64,000 nt of DNA from Acetatifactor sp. (GCA_029055435.1 JAIDDH010000073.1:1-64000); one strand, 5' to 3'; shown: positions 1 to 9,802, counted from the stretch's first letter. The notes: generated by a model from the letters alone, not told the origin. Translations and numbers: made by a program.

Positions 1-725
1 CCGGAATTTACCAGAATAAACAGCAGGAGCGGCAAAGCCATGACAAAAAGCAGCCCCGCAGAAGCAAGACTCCATCCGTCTATCCGAAGCTTTTTGTGCC
101 ATATTCCATAAATAATCTGACATAGCAAAAGCAGCGGTACCACAGGCCAGATCACCGCGTAGGCATACAGTGTCAATCCGTAAAACAGCGCAGACAACAA
201 TAAAAACTTTCCCTTCGCGGAAGCTTTCGCCTCCTCCACTCCCCGTATAAAGAAATAGAGTCCGAACATCAAAAAGCCGGGCGCCAGATTCGCATCCAAC
301 CCCCATCTGCACATCATGATATGCCACGGACAGACTGCCAGCAGAAAGCTTGTCCAGAGAGCAGCCCTTTTGCCCAATATGCGCCCTGTGATTCCATAGA
401 CCGCCGCAATTGTGAAGATTCCCACCAAAGCCTGCGGCAGCCGGCTGCAAAGCGGCGTCACATGCCCGCCCCAGAGCGCCACAAAGGGCAAAGTCAGCCA
501 CACATAGAGGGCGCTGTGCCCGTCCCCCCAGTCCGCCATGTAGACCGGCATCACATGCCCTGCGGAATCCATGCCCTCATGAAAGATGGTAAATGCATTC
601 CATGCCACAAAACTCTCATCCTGATGCATGCCGCCGGGCATGGAGCCCAGACAGACAAGCCGCAGGGCCGCCCCCAGCAATAAAATCACGACTAAAAGAT
701 AATTATGCCGCTTCCAAAAACTCAC
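1..725 (-). CDS. GT39-like membrane glycosyltransferase, 3' end outside window
   Basis: Only the first 241 residues are in the window. Translation from a GTG at 725 gives a short cytoplasmic start, a first membrane segment, then a loop with HQDE followed by SFVAW, the place where PMT/ArnT-type (GT39) enzymes carry their acidic catalytic pair, and further hydrophobic segments with RWGLDANL. This family moves sugars from lipid-linked donors at the outer membrane face; the substrate cannot be told. The GTG start has a strong GAGGAGG six bases upstream, which lies inside the preceding 34-residue gene, so the two overlap by 23 bases and are probably translationally coupled. The family call is from motif recognition; the membrane topology is directly visible. 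Confidence 0.7.
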   Translation of the reverse strand, partial: MSFWKRHNYLLVVILLLGAALRLVCLGSMPGGMHQDESFVAWNAFTIFHEGMDSAGHVMPVYMADWGDGHSALYVWLTLPFVALWGGHVTPLCSRLPQALVGIFTIAAVYGITGRILGKRAALWTSFLLAVCPWHIMMCRWGLDANLAPGFLMFGLYFFIRGVEEAKASAKGKFLLLSALFYGLTLYAYAVIWPVVPLLLLCQIIYGIWHKKLRIDGWSLASAGLLFVMALPLLLFILVNS

Positions 726-807
726 GATAGTCCTCCTCGCTGGCAAATAAAATATATCTGCCCTCCACAAGACCCATATAACCGCTTGCCGTCATATATC
801 CTTTCAT
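703..807 (-). CDS. 34-residue small protein (MKGYM-type)
   Basis: An ATG at 807 with GGAGG seven bases upstream opens a 34-codon frame starting MKGYMTASGYMGLV, followed by RYILFASEEDY and an acidic/alanine end. It has no signal peptide or membrane segment. The composition (repeated GYM, two aromatic-glycine turns, then an EEDY tail) looks like a compact folded peptide rather than random sequence, and it resembles small hypothetical proteins I associate with Lachnospiraceae, though I cannot name a family. The Shine-Dalgarno and start of the GT39-like gene lie inside its 3' end. It could be a true small protein or a leader peptide coupling translation of the membrane enzyme. Function unknown. 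Confidence 0.65.
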   Translation of the reverse strand: MKGYMTASGYMGLVEGRYILFASEEDYREFLEAA

Positions 808-872
808 ATCTGATACCTCCTACTGTCTGTTTTGTTCTGACAACAAGATATCAGATATATAGTCCAATAAAA

Positions 873-3800
873 TTACCTCAATAATTCCATCATCCACGCC
901 AGCAATCTCTGCGTGCGCTCCAGCAAAAGCTCCGCATCCTTCTCCAAAAGCCCTGTTTTCTTGTATTTATAGGCAAAAAAGGGATTGCCGTAGGCGGTGA
1001 ATGTCAAGTCCTCGCCCGCGCGCTCCAAGAGGGCCGGGATTCCCGCGGGATTCACATCCGCATCAGGCTTAAAAATAAAGAGAATCCGATCGCTCTTACT
1101 CTTCACTTCCGTGAGAAACAGCTTCTGCGCCGCCACGCGGATCAATGCCACAGCCAGCAGATTGTCCACGGAGCCCGGCACCTCGCCGAAACGGTCCAGA
1201 AGTTCATCCCGCATATCGTCCCGTTCTTTCTCGTTCTCAATTCCGGCAATACGCTTGTAGATATCCAGCTTCTGCACCTCGTTCACGATATAAGTGGGCG
1301 GAATGAACGCATCCACATCCAGATCGATGACCGTGGTAAAGGAATCTCCCCCCGGCCCTTCCGCACCGCCTTTTAAGCGCAGCACCGCCTCGTTCAGCAT
1401 CTTGCAGTACAGATCATAACCAACGGCCTCCATATGCCCGTGCTGCCTCATTCCGAGCAGATTGCCCGCGCCGCGAATCTCCAGATCCCGCATGGCGATC
1501 TTGAAACCGCTCCCCAGATCCGTAAATTCGCGGATGGCCTCCAGTCGCTTCTCCGCCACTTCCTTGAGCATCTTATCCCGCTTATACATGAGAAAGGCAT
1601 ACGCTGTGCGGTTGGAACGCCCCACGCGCCCCCGCAGCTGATAGAGCTGGGACAGGCCCATATTGTCGGAATCATGAATGATCATGGTGTTCACATTGGG
1701 AATGTCAAGCCCCGTCTCGATGATGGTTGTGGTCACCAGCACATCGATATCGCCGTTGACAAAGTCATACATGATGCGCTCCAGCTCCTGCTCCTTCATC
1801 TGCCCATGGGCAAAGGCCACTGTCGCCTCCGGTATCAGCGCGGCGATTTTCGCCGTCATGTCAGCAATATTATTGACCCGGTTATATACATAATATACCT
1901 GTCCGTCCCGGGCAAGCTCCCGGGAGATGGCCTCCCGCACCATCACCTCATTGTACTCGCACACAAAGGTCTGAATGGGCTGCCGATCCCCCGGCGCCTC
2001 CTCCAGCACGCTCATATCGCGAATGCCCACAAGACTCATATGCAGAGTGCGGGGAATGGGCGTCGCCGTCAAAGTCAGCACGTCCACATTCTCCTTCAGC
2101 TTCTTGATTTTCTCCTTGTGAGCCACACCGAAGCGCTGCTCCTCATCCACCACCAGAAGTCCCAGATCCTTAAACTGCACATCCGCAGACAAAACCCGAT
2201 GCGTGCCGATGACGATGTCCACCAGTCCCTTCTGCAAATCTTTCACCGTCTTTTTCTGCTCTGCAGGAGAGCGGAAACGGCTGAGCAGATCGACGCGCAC
2301 CGGAAAATCCTTCATGCGCTGGGTGAAGGTGTTATAATGCTGCCCCGCCAAAATGGTGGTAGGCGCCAGATAGACCACCTGCCTGCCCTCCTGCACCGCC
2401 TTGAAGGCCGCCCGGATTGCAAGCTCCGTCTTGCCGTAGCCCACATCTCCGCAGATCAGCCGATCCATAATCTTGCGGCTCTCCATGTCCGACTTGATGT
2501 CGGCGATGGCCGCCAGCTGATCCTCCGTCTCCTCAAAAGGAAACATCTCCTCAAACTCCCGCTGCCATATGGTGTCCTTACCGTACTGATACCCCTCCGA
2601 CTGCTGTCTCACCGCATAAAGCTCCACCAGATCCCTGGCAATCTCGTTCACCGCCGAGCGGACCTTGGTCTTGGTGCTCTCCCACTCCTTGCTGCCCAGC
2701 TTGTTCAGCTTTGGCTTTTTTGCGTCGGCGGAGCCGTATTTTTGAATCACATCCAGCCCGGTGGCCAGCACATAGAGATTGCCGCCGTCCCGGTATTCTA
2801 TCTTGATGTAGTCCTTGACCACATGCTCCATCTCCACCTTCTCGATACCCCGGTAGATACCAATCCCGTGACTCTCGTGGACCACATAGTCCCCCACCTT
2901 CAATTCATTAAAATCATTGATTTTCTGGCCTTGATAGATCTTGCGCTTCTTTTTCTTCTTTTTCTCCGCGCCGAAAATGTCCGTCTCAGACAGCACCACG
3001 AATTTCAACAAAGGATATTCAAACCCCTTGCTCACATGTCCGTAACAGGTCACGATCTCTCCGGCCTGCACCTCCCGCATGGGATCCTCCGTATAAATCG
3101 AGACCAGTTCCTGATCCCGCAGGTCTTCCGCAAGACGTTTTGCCCGGGTGCGGGAACCGGACAGCAGAAGCACCCGATATCCCTTCTTCCGATAATATTT
3201 TAAGTCTTTCACCAAAGCTTCGAAGCTGTTGTTGTAGGGCGCGACGCTTCTGACACTAATGTCATACTTCTGATCCGGCCTGAAAAATCCAGAGGAGCCG
3301 TCCAGAGTGGCCAGCGTCACCACAGTCCCGCTCTGCAGCCCCGCCGCCACCTGCTCTCCGCTGTAAAGAATGTGCATCTGTCCGGGCAGAATATATCCCT
3401 TCAGGACGCGCTGTTCCATGCTCTCCCGAAACTCCGCTTCCACCGCGTCCGCCTGTTCCCTCACCCGGGCAGGCTCATCCACAAAAAACACCGGTGGCAT
3501 TCCAAGACTCTGCAGTATCTCCGGCAGAGTCACCTGCTCCTCATAAAAATACGGAAGATAACTCTCCAGATTTACTTTGTTCTGAAACTCCACAAGCTGC
3601 TCTCTGAGCTCTCTGATCTGGCCCGCAATACGGTGAGCCTCCTCGGGCTGATGTCTCTCCCGGAAATATTGCTCGCGCTCTGCAGCCTCACGCTCAAGCT
3701 TTGCCAGTCCCGCACGCATGCGCTCGTCGGACATCACAAACTCCGTGGCGGGATAGATGCTGATACTCTCCAGCTTCTCGATGGAGCGCTGACTCAGGAT

Positions 3801-4451
3801 ATCAAAGCTTCTGACAGAGTCCACCTCATCCCCCCAGAGCTCTATGCGATAGGGATTTTCCTCCGTCAGGTCAAACACATCCACAATGCCTCCCCGAACA
3901 GAAAACTGACCCGGGCTCTCCACCTGATAACATTTTTCGTAACCCATGGCCACCAGCTGCCTTGCGAGCTCACTCTCATTCAGACTGCCGCCGCGGCTCA
4001 CCCGAATCACATCCCTCTCCCTGTCCCAGAGCACCTGGGGAGTCATCAGCGCGGCATAGGTGGTGATAATGGTCAAAGGCTTTCTCTCCATGAGCCTGCG
4101 CAATGTACAGATACGCTCCCTGACGAGCTGATTTCCATGGATATCCGCCTGGAAAAAGATTAAATCCTTGGCCGGATATAATGTGACATTTCTGTCATAA
4201 AATTTATATTCCTCATACAGCTCTTTTGCCTTTATATCACTGTAAGTAACGATGACCTTACAACGAAGGCCATCGCTGAGTCCGTATATCATATGAAGCT
4301 TCTGTGCATCCACACAGCCCGTCAACGCCATAATTCTGTTCCGCGGCTGCCCGCCGGCATCCTGTTTCGCGCTCTCAGACTGCTTTTCGATTACCTCACG
4401 CATGGAGCCATATTCCGCAAGCTCCTTCAAAGGCGCAAGCAAAGCCTGCAT
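873..4451 (-). CDS. mfd: Transcription-repair coupling factor Mfd
   Basis: At 1192 residues this is a full-length Mfd. It shows in order a UvrB-like N-terminal module, an RNA polymerase interacting (CarD-like) domain around GDYVVHESHGIGIYRG, a superfamily 2 translocase with Walker A GDVGYGKTE, DEEQ box VVDEEQRFG, motif TATPIPRT and the RGRVGR motif VI, and the C-terminal TRCF domain. Mfd pushes stalled RNA polymerase off DNA lesions and recruits UvrA. A lysine/arginine run precedes the polymerase-binding domain. The ATG at 4451 has AGGAGG upstream and begins one base after the pth stop, so pth and mfd are co-transcribed, as in many Firmicutes. No key motif is missing. Confidence 0.97.
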   Translation of the reverse strand: MQALLAPLKELAEYGSMREVIEKQSESAKQDAGGQPRNRIMALTGCVDAQKLHMIYGLSDGLRCKVIVTYSDIKAKELYEEYKFYDRNVTLYPAKDLIFFQADIHGNQLVRERICTLRRLMERKPLTIITTYAALMTPQVLWDRERDVIRVSRGGSLNESELARQLVAMGYEKCYQVESPGQFSVRGGIVDVFDLTEENPYRIELWGDEVDSVRSFDILSQRSIEKLESISIYPATEFVMSDERMRAGLAKLEREAAEREQYFRERHQPEEAHRIAGQIRELREQLVEFQNKVNLESYLPYFYEEQVTLPEILQSLGMPPVFFVDEPARVREQADAVEAEFRESMEQRVLKGYILPGQMHILYSGEQVAAGLQSGTVVTLATLDGSSGFFRPDQKYDISVRSVAPYNNSFEALVKDLKYYRKKGYRVLLLSGSRTRAKRLAEDLRDQELVSIYTEDPMREVQAGEIVTCYGHVSKGFEYPLLKFVVLSETDIFGAEKKKKKKRKIYQGQKINDFNELKVGDYVVHESHGIGIYRGIEKVEMEHVVKDYIKIEYRDGGNLYVLATGLDVIQKYGSADAKKPKLNKLGSKEWESTKTKVRSAVNEIARDLVELYAVRQQSEGYQYGKDTIWQREFEEMFPFEETEDQLAAIADIKSDMESRKIMDRLICGDVGYGKTELAIRAAFKAVQEGRQVVYLAPTTILAGQHYNTFTQRMKDFPVRVDLLSRFRSPAEQKKTVKDLQKGLVDIVIGTHRVLSADVQFKDLGLLVVDEEQRFGVAHKEKIKKLKENVDVLTLTATPIPRTLHMSLVGIRDMSVLEEAPGDRQPIQTFVCEYNEVMVREAISRELARDGQVYYVYNRVNNIADMTAKIAALIPEATVAFAHGQMKEQELERIMYDFVNGDIDVLVTTTIIETGLDIPNVNTMIIHDSDNMGLSQLYQLRGRVGRSNRTAYAFLMYKRDKMLKEVAEKRLEAIREFTDLGSGFKIAMRDLEIRGAGNLLGMRQHGHMEAVGYDLYCKMLNEAVLRLKGGAEGPGGDSFTTVIDLDVDAFIPPTYIVNEVQKLDIYKRIAGIENEKERDDMRDELLDRFGEVPGSVDNLLAVALIRVAAQKLFLTEVKSKSDRILFIFKPDADVNPAGIPALLERAGEDLTFTAYGNPFFAYKYKKTGLLEKDAELLLERTQRLLAWMMELLR

Positions 4452-4452
4452 A

Positions 4453-5028
4453 CTATGCCTCCTTCCTGGTGTTGAATCGATTCATGGCCGCATCCGTCTC
4501 CCCGGCCACCATCATGCGGATAGCTTCCGCCGCCCGCTCACAGGCGTCGTCCATAAGCTCCCGCTCCGGCCCCGAGAAATGCCCAAGCACATAGTCCGCC
4601 AGATCCCATCCCCGGGGTTTCTCCCCCACGCCCATTTTCACCCGCATAAAACCATCATGTCCCAGATGGGCAATAATGCTTTTCAGACCGTTATGCCCGC
4701 CGGCACTACCCTTTTTGCGCACCCGGATCTGCCCCACATCCAGACTGATATCGTCGGAAATCACGATGAGCTCCGACGAATCGTCTATCTTATAATAGTC
4801 CGCCAATTCCCTAACGCTCTCGCCGCTCAGATTCATATAAGTGACAGGCTTTGCCAACACACATTTCTGCCCTGCCACATAACCTTTTCCTATGATGGCC
4901 TTATGCTTCTTCTCCAGGACGTCGATTCCCTCTGCCTCCGCTAATTTGTCTATGACGTCAAAGCCTATATTATGCCTGGTATTCTGGTATTCCCTGCCCG
5001 GATTACCCAATCCTACAATCAAAAACAT
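4453..5028 (-). CDS. pth: Peptidyl-tRNA hydrolase
   Basis: A 191-residue protein starting MFLIVGLGNPG, with the family signatures NTRHNIGF (catalytic His region), KPVTYMNLSG and GSAGGHNGLKSI. It cleaves peptidyl-tRNA that drops off the ribosome, recycling tRNA. The frame is open a further 75 codons upstream, but that extension has no family similarity, and the ATG at 5028 with GGAAGGAA upstream starts exactly at the conserved N-terminus, so it is chosen. It lies between spoVG and mfd on the same strand and its stop is one base before the mfd start. A terminator sits just upstream, so it must have its own promoter in 5029-5106. Confidence 0.96.
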   Translation of the reverse strand: MFLIVGLGNPGREYQNTRHNIGFDVIDKLAEAEGIDVLEKKHKAIIGKGYVAGQKCVLAKPVTYMNLSGESVRELADYYKIDDSSELIVISDDISLDVGQIRVRKKGSAGGHNGLKSIIAHLGHDGFMRVKMGVGEKPRGWDLADYVLGHFSGPERELMDDACERAAEAIRMMVAGETDAAMNRFNTRKEA

Positions 5029-5106
5029 GGTGATTCCTTCCCGTCTGGATACAATATTTTCCAATGCTTTTGATATTATACCGCATTTTGTTCCTCTTAT
5101 CAAATC

Positions 5107-5131
5107 AAAAAAAGGGAGCCTGACGGCCCCC
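5107..5131 (-). terminator. Rho-independent terminator after spoVG
   Basis: Read on the minus strand, GGGGGCC pairs with GGCTCCC (one G-U) around the loop GTCA and is followed by seven T. It lies about 20 bases past the spoVG stop. Confidence 0.85.
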
Positions 5132-5149
5132 TGAATCATTTTGTACTGC

Positions 5150-5431
5150 TTACATCGGCTGCTCTTCTTCCGGCTCGTCCAGAGCCTTCTCATAGGCGTC
5201 CAGAATCGTGCTCTGGATATGCGCCCTGGCAGCGGAATTGATGGGATGTGCAATATCCCGGAACTCCCCGTCCGAGGCCTTCTTGCTGGGCATCGCGATA
5301 AACAATCCCTTGTCTCCCTCGATCACCTTAATGTCATGCACCACGAACTCATCGTCCAGCGTGATGGACACAATGGCTTTCATCTTACCGTCCTTGGTAA
5401 TTTTACGAACGCGTACATCTGTAATCTGCAT
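5150..5431 (-). CDS. spoVG: Septation/sporulation regulator SpoVG
   Basis: A 93-residue protein with the complete SpoVG core: [10 protein letters not shown] at the start, [26 protein letters not shown] and FRDIAHPI, then an acidic tail. SpoVG proteins bind nucleic acid and affect sporulation, septation and many post-exponential genes in Gram-positive bacteria. The ATG at 5431 has a GGGGGAA motif upstream. It follows glgD by 54 bases with no clear terminator between, so it may be read both from the glgCD promoter and from its own; its transcript ends at the hairpin at 5107-5131. Confidence 0.95.
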   Translation of the reverse strand: MQITDVRVRKITKDGKMKAIVSITLDDEFVVHDIKVIEGDKGLFIAMPSKKASDGEFRDIAHPINSAARAHIQSTILDAYEKALDEPEEEQPM

Positions 5432-5485
5432 ACGTTTTCCCCCTTATCTCATCAACCATCCATTAACAATCAACAAGAAACCCCT

Positions 5486-6604
5486 CTACAACATATACCT
5501 CTCATTACGTTCCAACACGATTCTGATACCGTCCTCGCCCACAAAACGGGAATCGGCGCGGATAGTATCCCGGCTTTCCACAATACAGTTTTCTATGTAT
5601 GAGTTGTCGCCGATATAGACATCATTTAAAATAATAGAATTCTTAATCACACAATTGTTGCCGATATAACTCTTTTTGAAGATAACGGAATTCTCCACCA
5701 CACCGTTGACGATACAACCACTGGAAATCAGGCTGTTCTGAATCCTGGCTCCCACATTGTACTTAGCGGGAGGCAGATCATCTACCTTGGAATAAATATC
5801 CGGGTACTGCTTGAAGAAATAATCCCTCACATCCGCCTTCAAAAAGTCCATGTTGGTTGCATAATAATCTTCAATAGAGGCGATGTTCCGCCAGTAATCC
5901 TTCATCTTGTAGCCGTAAATCCGCTTCAGATCCTTGTAGCGGATCAGGACATCCCGCACAAAATCATATCGATCCTCCTCCGCACATTTCTCCATCATCT
6001 CAATCAGGAGACGTCTGCGGATGACATAGATACCACAGGATATGGTATTGGTCTTCGCCTGAATCGGCTTCTCCTCAAGCTCCTCAATGCGGCTCTCTTC
6101 ATTCATACGGATCGTCCCAAAACGCTCCACATTAAAGCCGGGTTCCATATCTCGACAGACTACAGTAATATCCGCCTTTTTCTCGATGTGATACTCCAGA
6201 ACCTTATTGAAATCCAGTTTATAGACTCCATCGCCGGAGGCAATGACCACATAGGGCTCATGGCTGTTTTTCAAAAAGTGCAGATTCTGAAAAATGGCAT
6301 CCGCGGTTCCACGGTACCAGTTGCTGTTGTCCGCCGTCACGGCGGGCGTAAATACAAACAGTCCTCCCTGCTTTCGTCCGAAATCCCACCACTTGGAAGA
6401 ATTCAGATGCTCATTCAGACTTCTGGCATTGTACTGCGTAAACACTGCCACCTTCTGAATATGAGAATTGGACATATTGCTCAGAGTGAAGTCGATACTT
6501 CTGTAGCTGCCGGCGATAGGCATGGCGCAGATAGCACGCTTCTGGGACAGCTCCTTCATCCTGTGATTGTTGCCGCCTGCTAAAATAATTCCGATTGCTC
6601 TCAC
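5486..6604 (-). CDS. glgD: Glucose-1-phosphate adenylyltransferase subunit GlgD
   Basis: A 372-residue nucleotidyltransferase with a left-handed beta-helix C-terminus (hexapeptide-like [13 protein letters not shown] runs). The N-terminus [10 protein letters not shown] deviates from the catalytic GGxGxRL loop that its partner GlgC keeps, which is typical of the non-catalytic or modulatory GlgD subunit of Firmicutes that forms a GlgC/GlgD complex making ADP-glucose for glycogen. The start is a GTG at 6604 that overlaps the glgC stop by four bases (GTGA), a strong sign of translational coupling and of equal expression with glgC. No other glycogen genes (glgA, glgB, glgP) are in the window. Confidence 0.93.
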   Translation of the reverse strand: MRAIGIILAGGNNHRMKELSQKRAICAMPIAGSYRSIDFTLSNMSNSHIQKVAVFTQYNARSLNEHLNSSKWWDFGRKQGGLFVFTPAVTADNSNWYRGTADAIFQNLHFLKNSHEPYVVIASGDGVYKLDFNKVLEYHIEKKADITVVCRDMEPGFNVERFGTIRMNEESRIEELEEKPIQAKTNTISCGIYVIRRRLLIEMMEKCAEEDRYDFVRDVLIRYKDLKRIYGYKMKDYWRNIASIEDYYATNMDFLKADVRDYFFKQYPDIYSKVDDLPPAKYNVGARIQNSLISSGCIVNGVVENSVIFKKSYIGNNCVIKNSIILNDVYIGDNSYIENCIVESRDTIRADSRFVGEDGIRIVLERNERYML

Positions 6605-7875
6605 TGCTGTTCACCTGCCTTAATCAAAGTTTTTCCGCTGGCAAGACATGAATCCTTATAATCGGAAGCGCTGGTAACGCCCGATATCACAGAGTTCTTG
6701 CCCACCGCCACGCCGTCTGGAATCACACTCTTCTCCCCCACAGTCACAATGCCGTGATTATAGATATGAGGGGCTGTCTCATTCTCAGCTTCCTCGCCTA
6801 CACCGAGCTTCACACTGTCACCGATGGTTACGTTCTCAGCCACTATAGCCTTGTTGAGCTCGCAGTTCGCACCGATGACGGTCTCATTCATAATGATGGA
6901 ATCCCTCACCACGGCGTCTTTGCCCACCGTCACACCACAGCCGATGACGGAATTGTAAACCTTGCCGTAAATATTCGTGCCCTCGCCCACGATGCTGCGC
7001 TCGATTACACTGTCCGAGGAAAAATACTGAGGCGGCTGAATCTCACTCTTGGTATATATCTTCCAATATTCTTCATAGAGATTGAACTCCGGCACTATAT
7101 CGATCAACTCCATATTGGCCTCCCAATAGGAGTTTAAAGTTCCCACATCCTTCCAATATCCGGTAAATTCATATGCATACAGGGGTGAACCTTTTTCATG
7201 ACAGTAGGGAATTACATGTTTTCCAAAATCCAGCGCGGGCTGGTCAGCCATGGCAATCAGTGCATTCCGCAGAGTCTTCCAGTTAAAAATATAGATTCCC
7301 ATGCTGGCCAGATTGCTTCTGGGATGCTCGGGTTTCTCCTCAAACTCCGTGATGCGTTTGTTTTCGTCGGCAATCATGATGCCGAAGCGGCTGGCTTCCT
7401 CCATGGGAACGGGCATAACCGCAATTGTGACCTCTGCTCCATTCTGCTTATGAAAATCCAGCATCACCTGATAGTCCATCTTATAAATATGGTCGCCGGA
7501 TAAAATCAACACATACTCGGGATTAAAGCTCTCCATGTACTCCATATTCTGATAAATAGCGTTTGCCGTACCTGTGTACCACTCGCTGTTAGAGCTCTTC
7601 TCATAGGGCGGCAGCACTGCCACACCACCGATATTGCGGTCCAAATCCCAGGGAATACCGATACCGATGTGCGTATTCAGCCGAAGCGGCTGATACTGCG
7701 TCAGCACACCTACCGTATCCACACCGGAATTAATGCAGTTGGACAGCGGAAAATCGATTATGCGATATTTTCCTCCAAATGCCACCGCAGGCTTTGCCAC
7801 CTTGGATGTCAAAACACCCAGACGGCTCCCCTGTCCGCCAGCCAACAACATGGCTATCATCTCTTTTTTAATCAT
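6601..7875 (-). CDS. glgC: Glucose-1-phosphate adenylyltransferase GlgC
   Basis: A 424-residue enzyme with the substrate loop [11 protein letters not shown], the PAVAFGG region, [10 protein letters not shown] at the metal site, EFEEKP and a beta-helix C-terminus. It makes ADP-glucose from ATP and glucose-1-phosphate, the committed step of glycogen synthesis. The frame is open 23 codons further upstream, but an earlier start would fall at the expected transcription start of the promoter at 7945-7973, and the ATG at 7875 has GGGGTG upstream and starts at the conserved core. First gene of the glgC-glgD operon. Confidence 0.95.
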   Translation of the reverse strand: MIKKEMIAMLLAGGQGSRLGVLTSKVAKPAVAFGGKYRIIDFPLSNCINSGVDTVGVLTQYQPLRLNTHIGIGIPWDLDRNIGGVAVLPPYEKSSNSEWYTGTANAIYQNMEYMESFNPEYVLILSGDHIYKMDYQVMLDFHKQNGAEVTIAVMPVPMEEASRFGIMIADENKRITEFEEKPEHPRSNLASMGIYIFNWKTLRNALIAMADQPALDFGKHVIPYCHEKGSPLYAYEFTGYWKDVGTLNSYWEANMELIDIVPEFNLYEEYWKIYTKSEIQPPQYFSSDSVIERSIVGEGTNIYGKVYNSVIGCGVTVGKDAVVRDSIIMNETVIGANCELNKAIVAENVTIGDSVKLGVGEEAENETAPHIYNHGIVTVGEKSVIPDGVAVGKNSVISGVTSASDYKDSCLASGKTLIKAGEQQ

Positions 7876-7944
7876 GTCTTCACCCCTTCTGCCTTTTACT
7901 GTCGCCAAAGCCATTCGGCCGCTTTCCGTCTTAAATATGGACAC

Positions 7945-7973
7945 ATTATACCATACTTTCCCATTTTAGTGAA
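7945..7973 (-). promoter_or_regulatory. Sigma-A-type promoter for glgCD
   Basis: On the minus strand TTCACT (-35), a 17-base spacer and a consensus TATAAT (-10) lie about 70 bases upstream of the chosen glgC start. The intergenic stretch 7876-8132 also holds the divergent murC promoter. Confidence 0.7.
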
Positions 7974-8050
7974 TATAAATCACCAAAAAAATTCTGTTTT
8001 TTTCATTTTTTATAGATAAATTTCACAATATTTATCCCTTGAATAAATAT

Positions 8051-8079
8051 TTGTTTTTTTGCACCTTACTGTATATAAT
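8051..8079 (+). promoter_or_regulatory. Sigma-A-type promoter for murC
   Basis: TTGTTT, 17 bases, TATAAT. The predicted transcript starts near 8086 and leaves a leader of about 45 bases to the murC ATG. It diverges from the glgC promoter 80 bases away. Confidence 0.7.
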
Positions 8080-8132
8080 ATAATGTGTATTATAGTCACA
8101 TTACATATCTGAAATCTGAAAGGACATTCATT

Positions 8133-9530
8133 ATGTATAAAATTGATTTTTCACATCCCGTCTCCATCTATTTTGCAGGTATCGGAGGCATTAGCATGAG
8201 CGGCCTTGCCGAGATTCTGGCGGACGCGGGTTTTCAGGTATCCGGTTCCGACCGCAGCAAAAGTCCGCTGACAGAGCGGTTGGAGCAAAAAGGCATCCGC
8301 GTTCTCTACGGACAGCGGGCTCAGAATATCACTCCCGATATCGACTGTGTGGTGTTTACCAGCGCTATCCGCGAGGATAATCCCGAGTATATCGCCACCA
8401 TGGAACAGAACATTCCCCATCTGACCCGGGCTGAACTTCTGGGACAGCTAATGCAGAATTACCGCACGGCCGTGGCTGTCAGCGGCACTCACGGCAAGAC
8501 CACCACCACCTCTATGATCAGCGAGATTCTACTTCAGGCAGACCTTGATCCCACGCTGTCCATAGGCGGTATCTACAAGAGTATCGGCGGCAATATCCGG
8601 GTGGGTGGCCCGGAATATTTTGTCACAGAGGCCTGCGAGTACACCAACAGTTTTCTGAGTTTCTTCCCCACCGTGGGAATCATCCTGAATATCGAGGAGG
8701 ATCACCTGGACTTCTTTAAAGATCTGGCGGATATCCGTCATTCCTTCAGGGAATTTGCCAGACTTCTGCCCGCGGACGGCTGTCTGATTATCAACGCGGA
8801 TATTCCTGACTGGCAGGAAATTGCGGCCGGGCTGCCCTGCAGGGTGATTACCTATTCACTGACCGATGTCTCCGCTGATTATTATCCCACAGATATCGTA
8901 TATGGCGAGTTCGGGCATTCTTCCTTTAACGCTCACGCCTCCTCGGCATGCCATGCCGCAGAGCCTGTCCGACCTGTGAGACTTCAAGTGTCCGGCGAGC
9001 ACAATATCAGCAATGCGCTGGCTTCGCTGGCACTTGCGGATCTGTTACAGATACCCGGAGAGACCGCTCTCAAAGCGCTGGAGAGCTTCTCAGGCACGGA
9101 CAGACGTTTCCAGCTCAAGGGCTGCGTCGGCGGCGTTACTATAATAGATGATTATGCGCATCATCCCACAGAAATTACCGCCACTTTAAAAGCTGCGAAA
9201 AATTATCCTCACAACACCCTCTGGTGCGTCTTTCAGCCTCATACCTACACTCGCACCAAGGCCTTTCTGGATGAATTTGCGCAGGCTTTATGTCTGGCGG
9301 ACAAAGTAGTTCTGGCCGACATTTATGCCGCCCGGGAAACCGACACGCTGGGAATCAGTTCCCGCACCCTGCAGTCCCGGATTCAGGACAGAGGAGGAGA
9401 GTGCTACTACTTCCCCACCTTTGATGAAATTGAAAATTTTCTTTTAGAAAATTGCACAAAAAATGATCTGTTGATAACTATGGGCGCAGGAGACGTACTG
9501 AAAATCGGAGAAAATTTACTCGGAATTTAG
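8133..9530 (+). CDS. murC: UDP-N-acetylmuramate--L-alanine ligase
   Basis: A 465-residue Mur ligase. The N-terminal UDP-binding domain starts IYFAGIGGISMSGLAEIL, the ATP loop GTHGKTTT is at residues 118-125, then the ligase-domain signatures ACEYTNSF, EDHLDFF, HNISNALA, DDYAHHPTEI and FQPHTYTRT. It adds the first L-alanine to UDP-MurNAc in peptidoglycan synthesis, in the cytoplasm. The frame is open 16 codons further upstream, but the ATG at 8133 with AAAGGA upstream fits the family N-terminus and the promoter. It stands alone here, not in a mur/fts cluster, as in many Firmicutes. Confidence 0.96.
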   Translation: MYKIDFSHPVSIYFAGIGGISMSGLAEILADAGFQVSGSDRSKSPLTERLEQKGIRVLYGQRAQNITPDIDCVVFTSAIREDNPEYIATMEQNIPHLTRAELLGQLMQNYRTAVAVSGTHGKTTTTSMISEILLQADLDPTLSIGGIYKSIGGNIRVGGPEYFVTEACEYTNSFLSFFPTVGIILNIEEDHLDFFKDLADIRHSFREFARLLPADGCLIINADIPDWQEIAAGLPCRVITYSLTDVSADYYPTDIVYGEFGHSSFNAHASSACHAAEPVRPVRLQVSGEHNISNALASLALADLLQIPGETALKALESFSGTDRRFQLKGCVGGVTIIDDYAHHPTEITATLKAAKNYPHNTLWCVFQPHTYTRTKAFLDEFAQALCLADKVVLADIYAARETDTLGISSRTLQSRIQDRGGECYYFPTFDEIENFLLENCTKNDLLITMGAGDVLKIGENLLGI

Positions 9531-9700
9531 TTTTCCACAATATCCACGGAAAAGATAAAAATATGATTTTTTATCCTCTGTGGATATTTCATTTTTCCAT
9601 GTGGATAGTCCTCTGAAAGAAATCAGAGCAATTTCAGCCAAACGGCAGGACTCCCCGAAAGACCTCCCGTATTTTATACACACTTTCCACATTTTCCACA
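9531..9700. promoter_or_regulatory. Cluster of DnaA-box-like 9-mers between murC and dnaD-like gene
   Basis: Within 170 AT-rich bases there are six motifs within one or two mismatches of TTATCCACA: TTTTCCACA at 9531, ATATCCACG at 9540, ATATCCACA (minus strand, 9579-9587), CTATCCACA (minus, 9600-9608), CTTTCCACA at 9683 and TTTTCCACA at 9692. The second and third form an inverted repeat around an A/T core. The DnaD-like/DnaC-like primosome genes start directly downstream, so a DnaA-responsive control region is plausible; this is inference. Confidence 0.5.
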
Positions 9701-9766
9701 TTTTTCCCCGTTTTTTGTCTCCGCTGAGGTTTCGGGAATTTGACTATTTCTTTTTCAAAAATCTTG

Positions 9767-9775
9767 TGCTATACT
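9767..9775 (+). promoter_or_regulatory. Extended -10 promoter for primosome operon
   Basis: TGC followed by TATACT forms an extended -10 element (TGnTATACT) about 28 bases upstream of the DnaD-like start; no good -35 is seen at 17 bases. Confidence 0.5.
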
Positions 9776-9802
9776 CAATCATACTTTGACGGAGAAAGGT
9801 TC

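Noticed and set aside
321..683. A 120-codon plus-strand frame at the window start.
   Set aside because: The opposite strand encodes a convincing membrane protein with GT39-type motifs over the same bases.
1434..3203. A 589-codon open frame on the plus strand across mfd.
   Set aside because: It is antisense to a full-length, well-conserved mfd, rich in His/Leu/Arg as expected of a shadow frame, and has no ribosome binding site.
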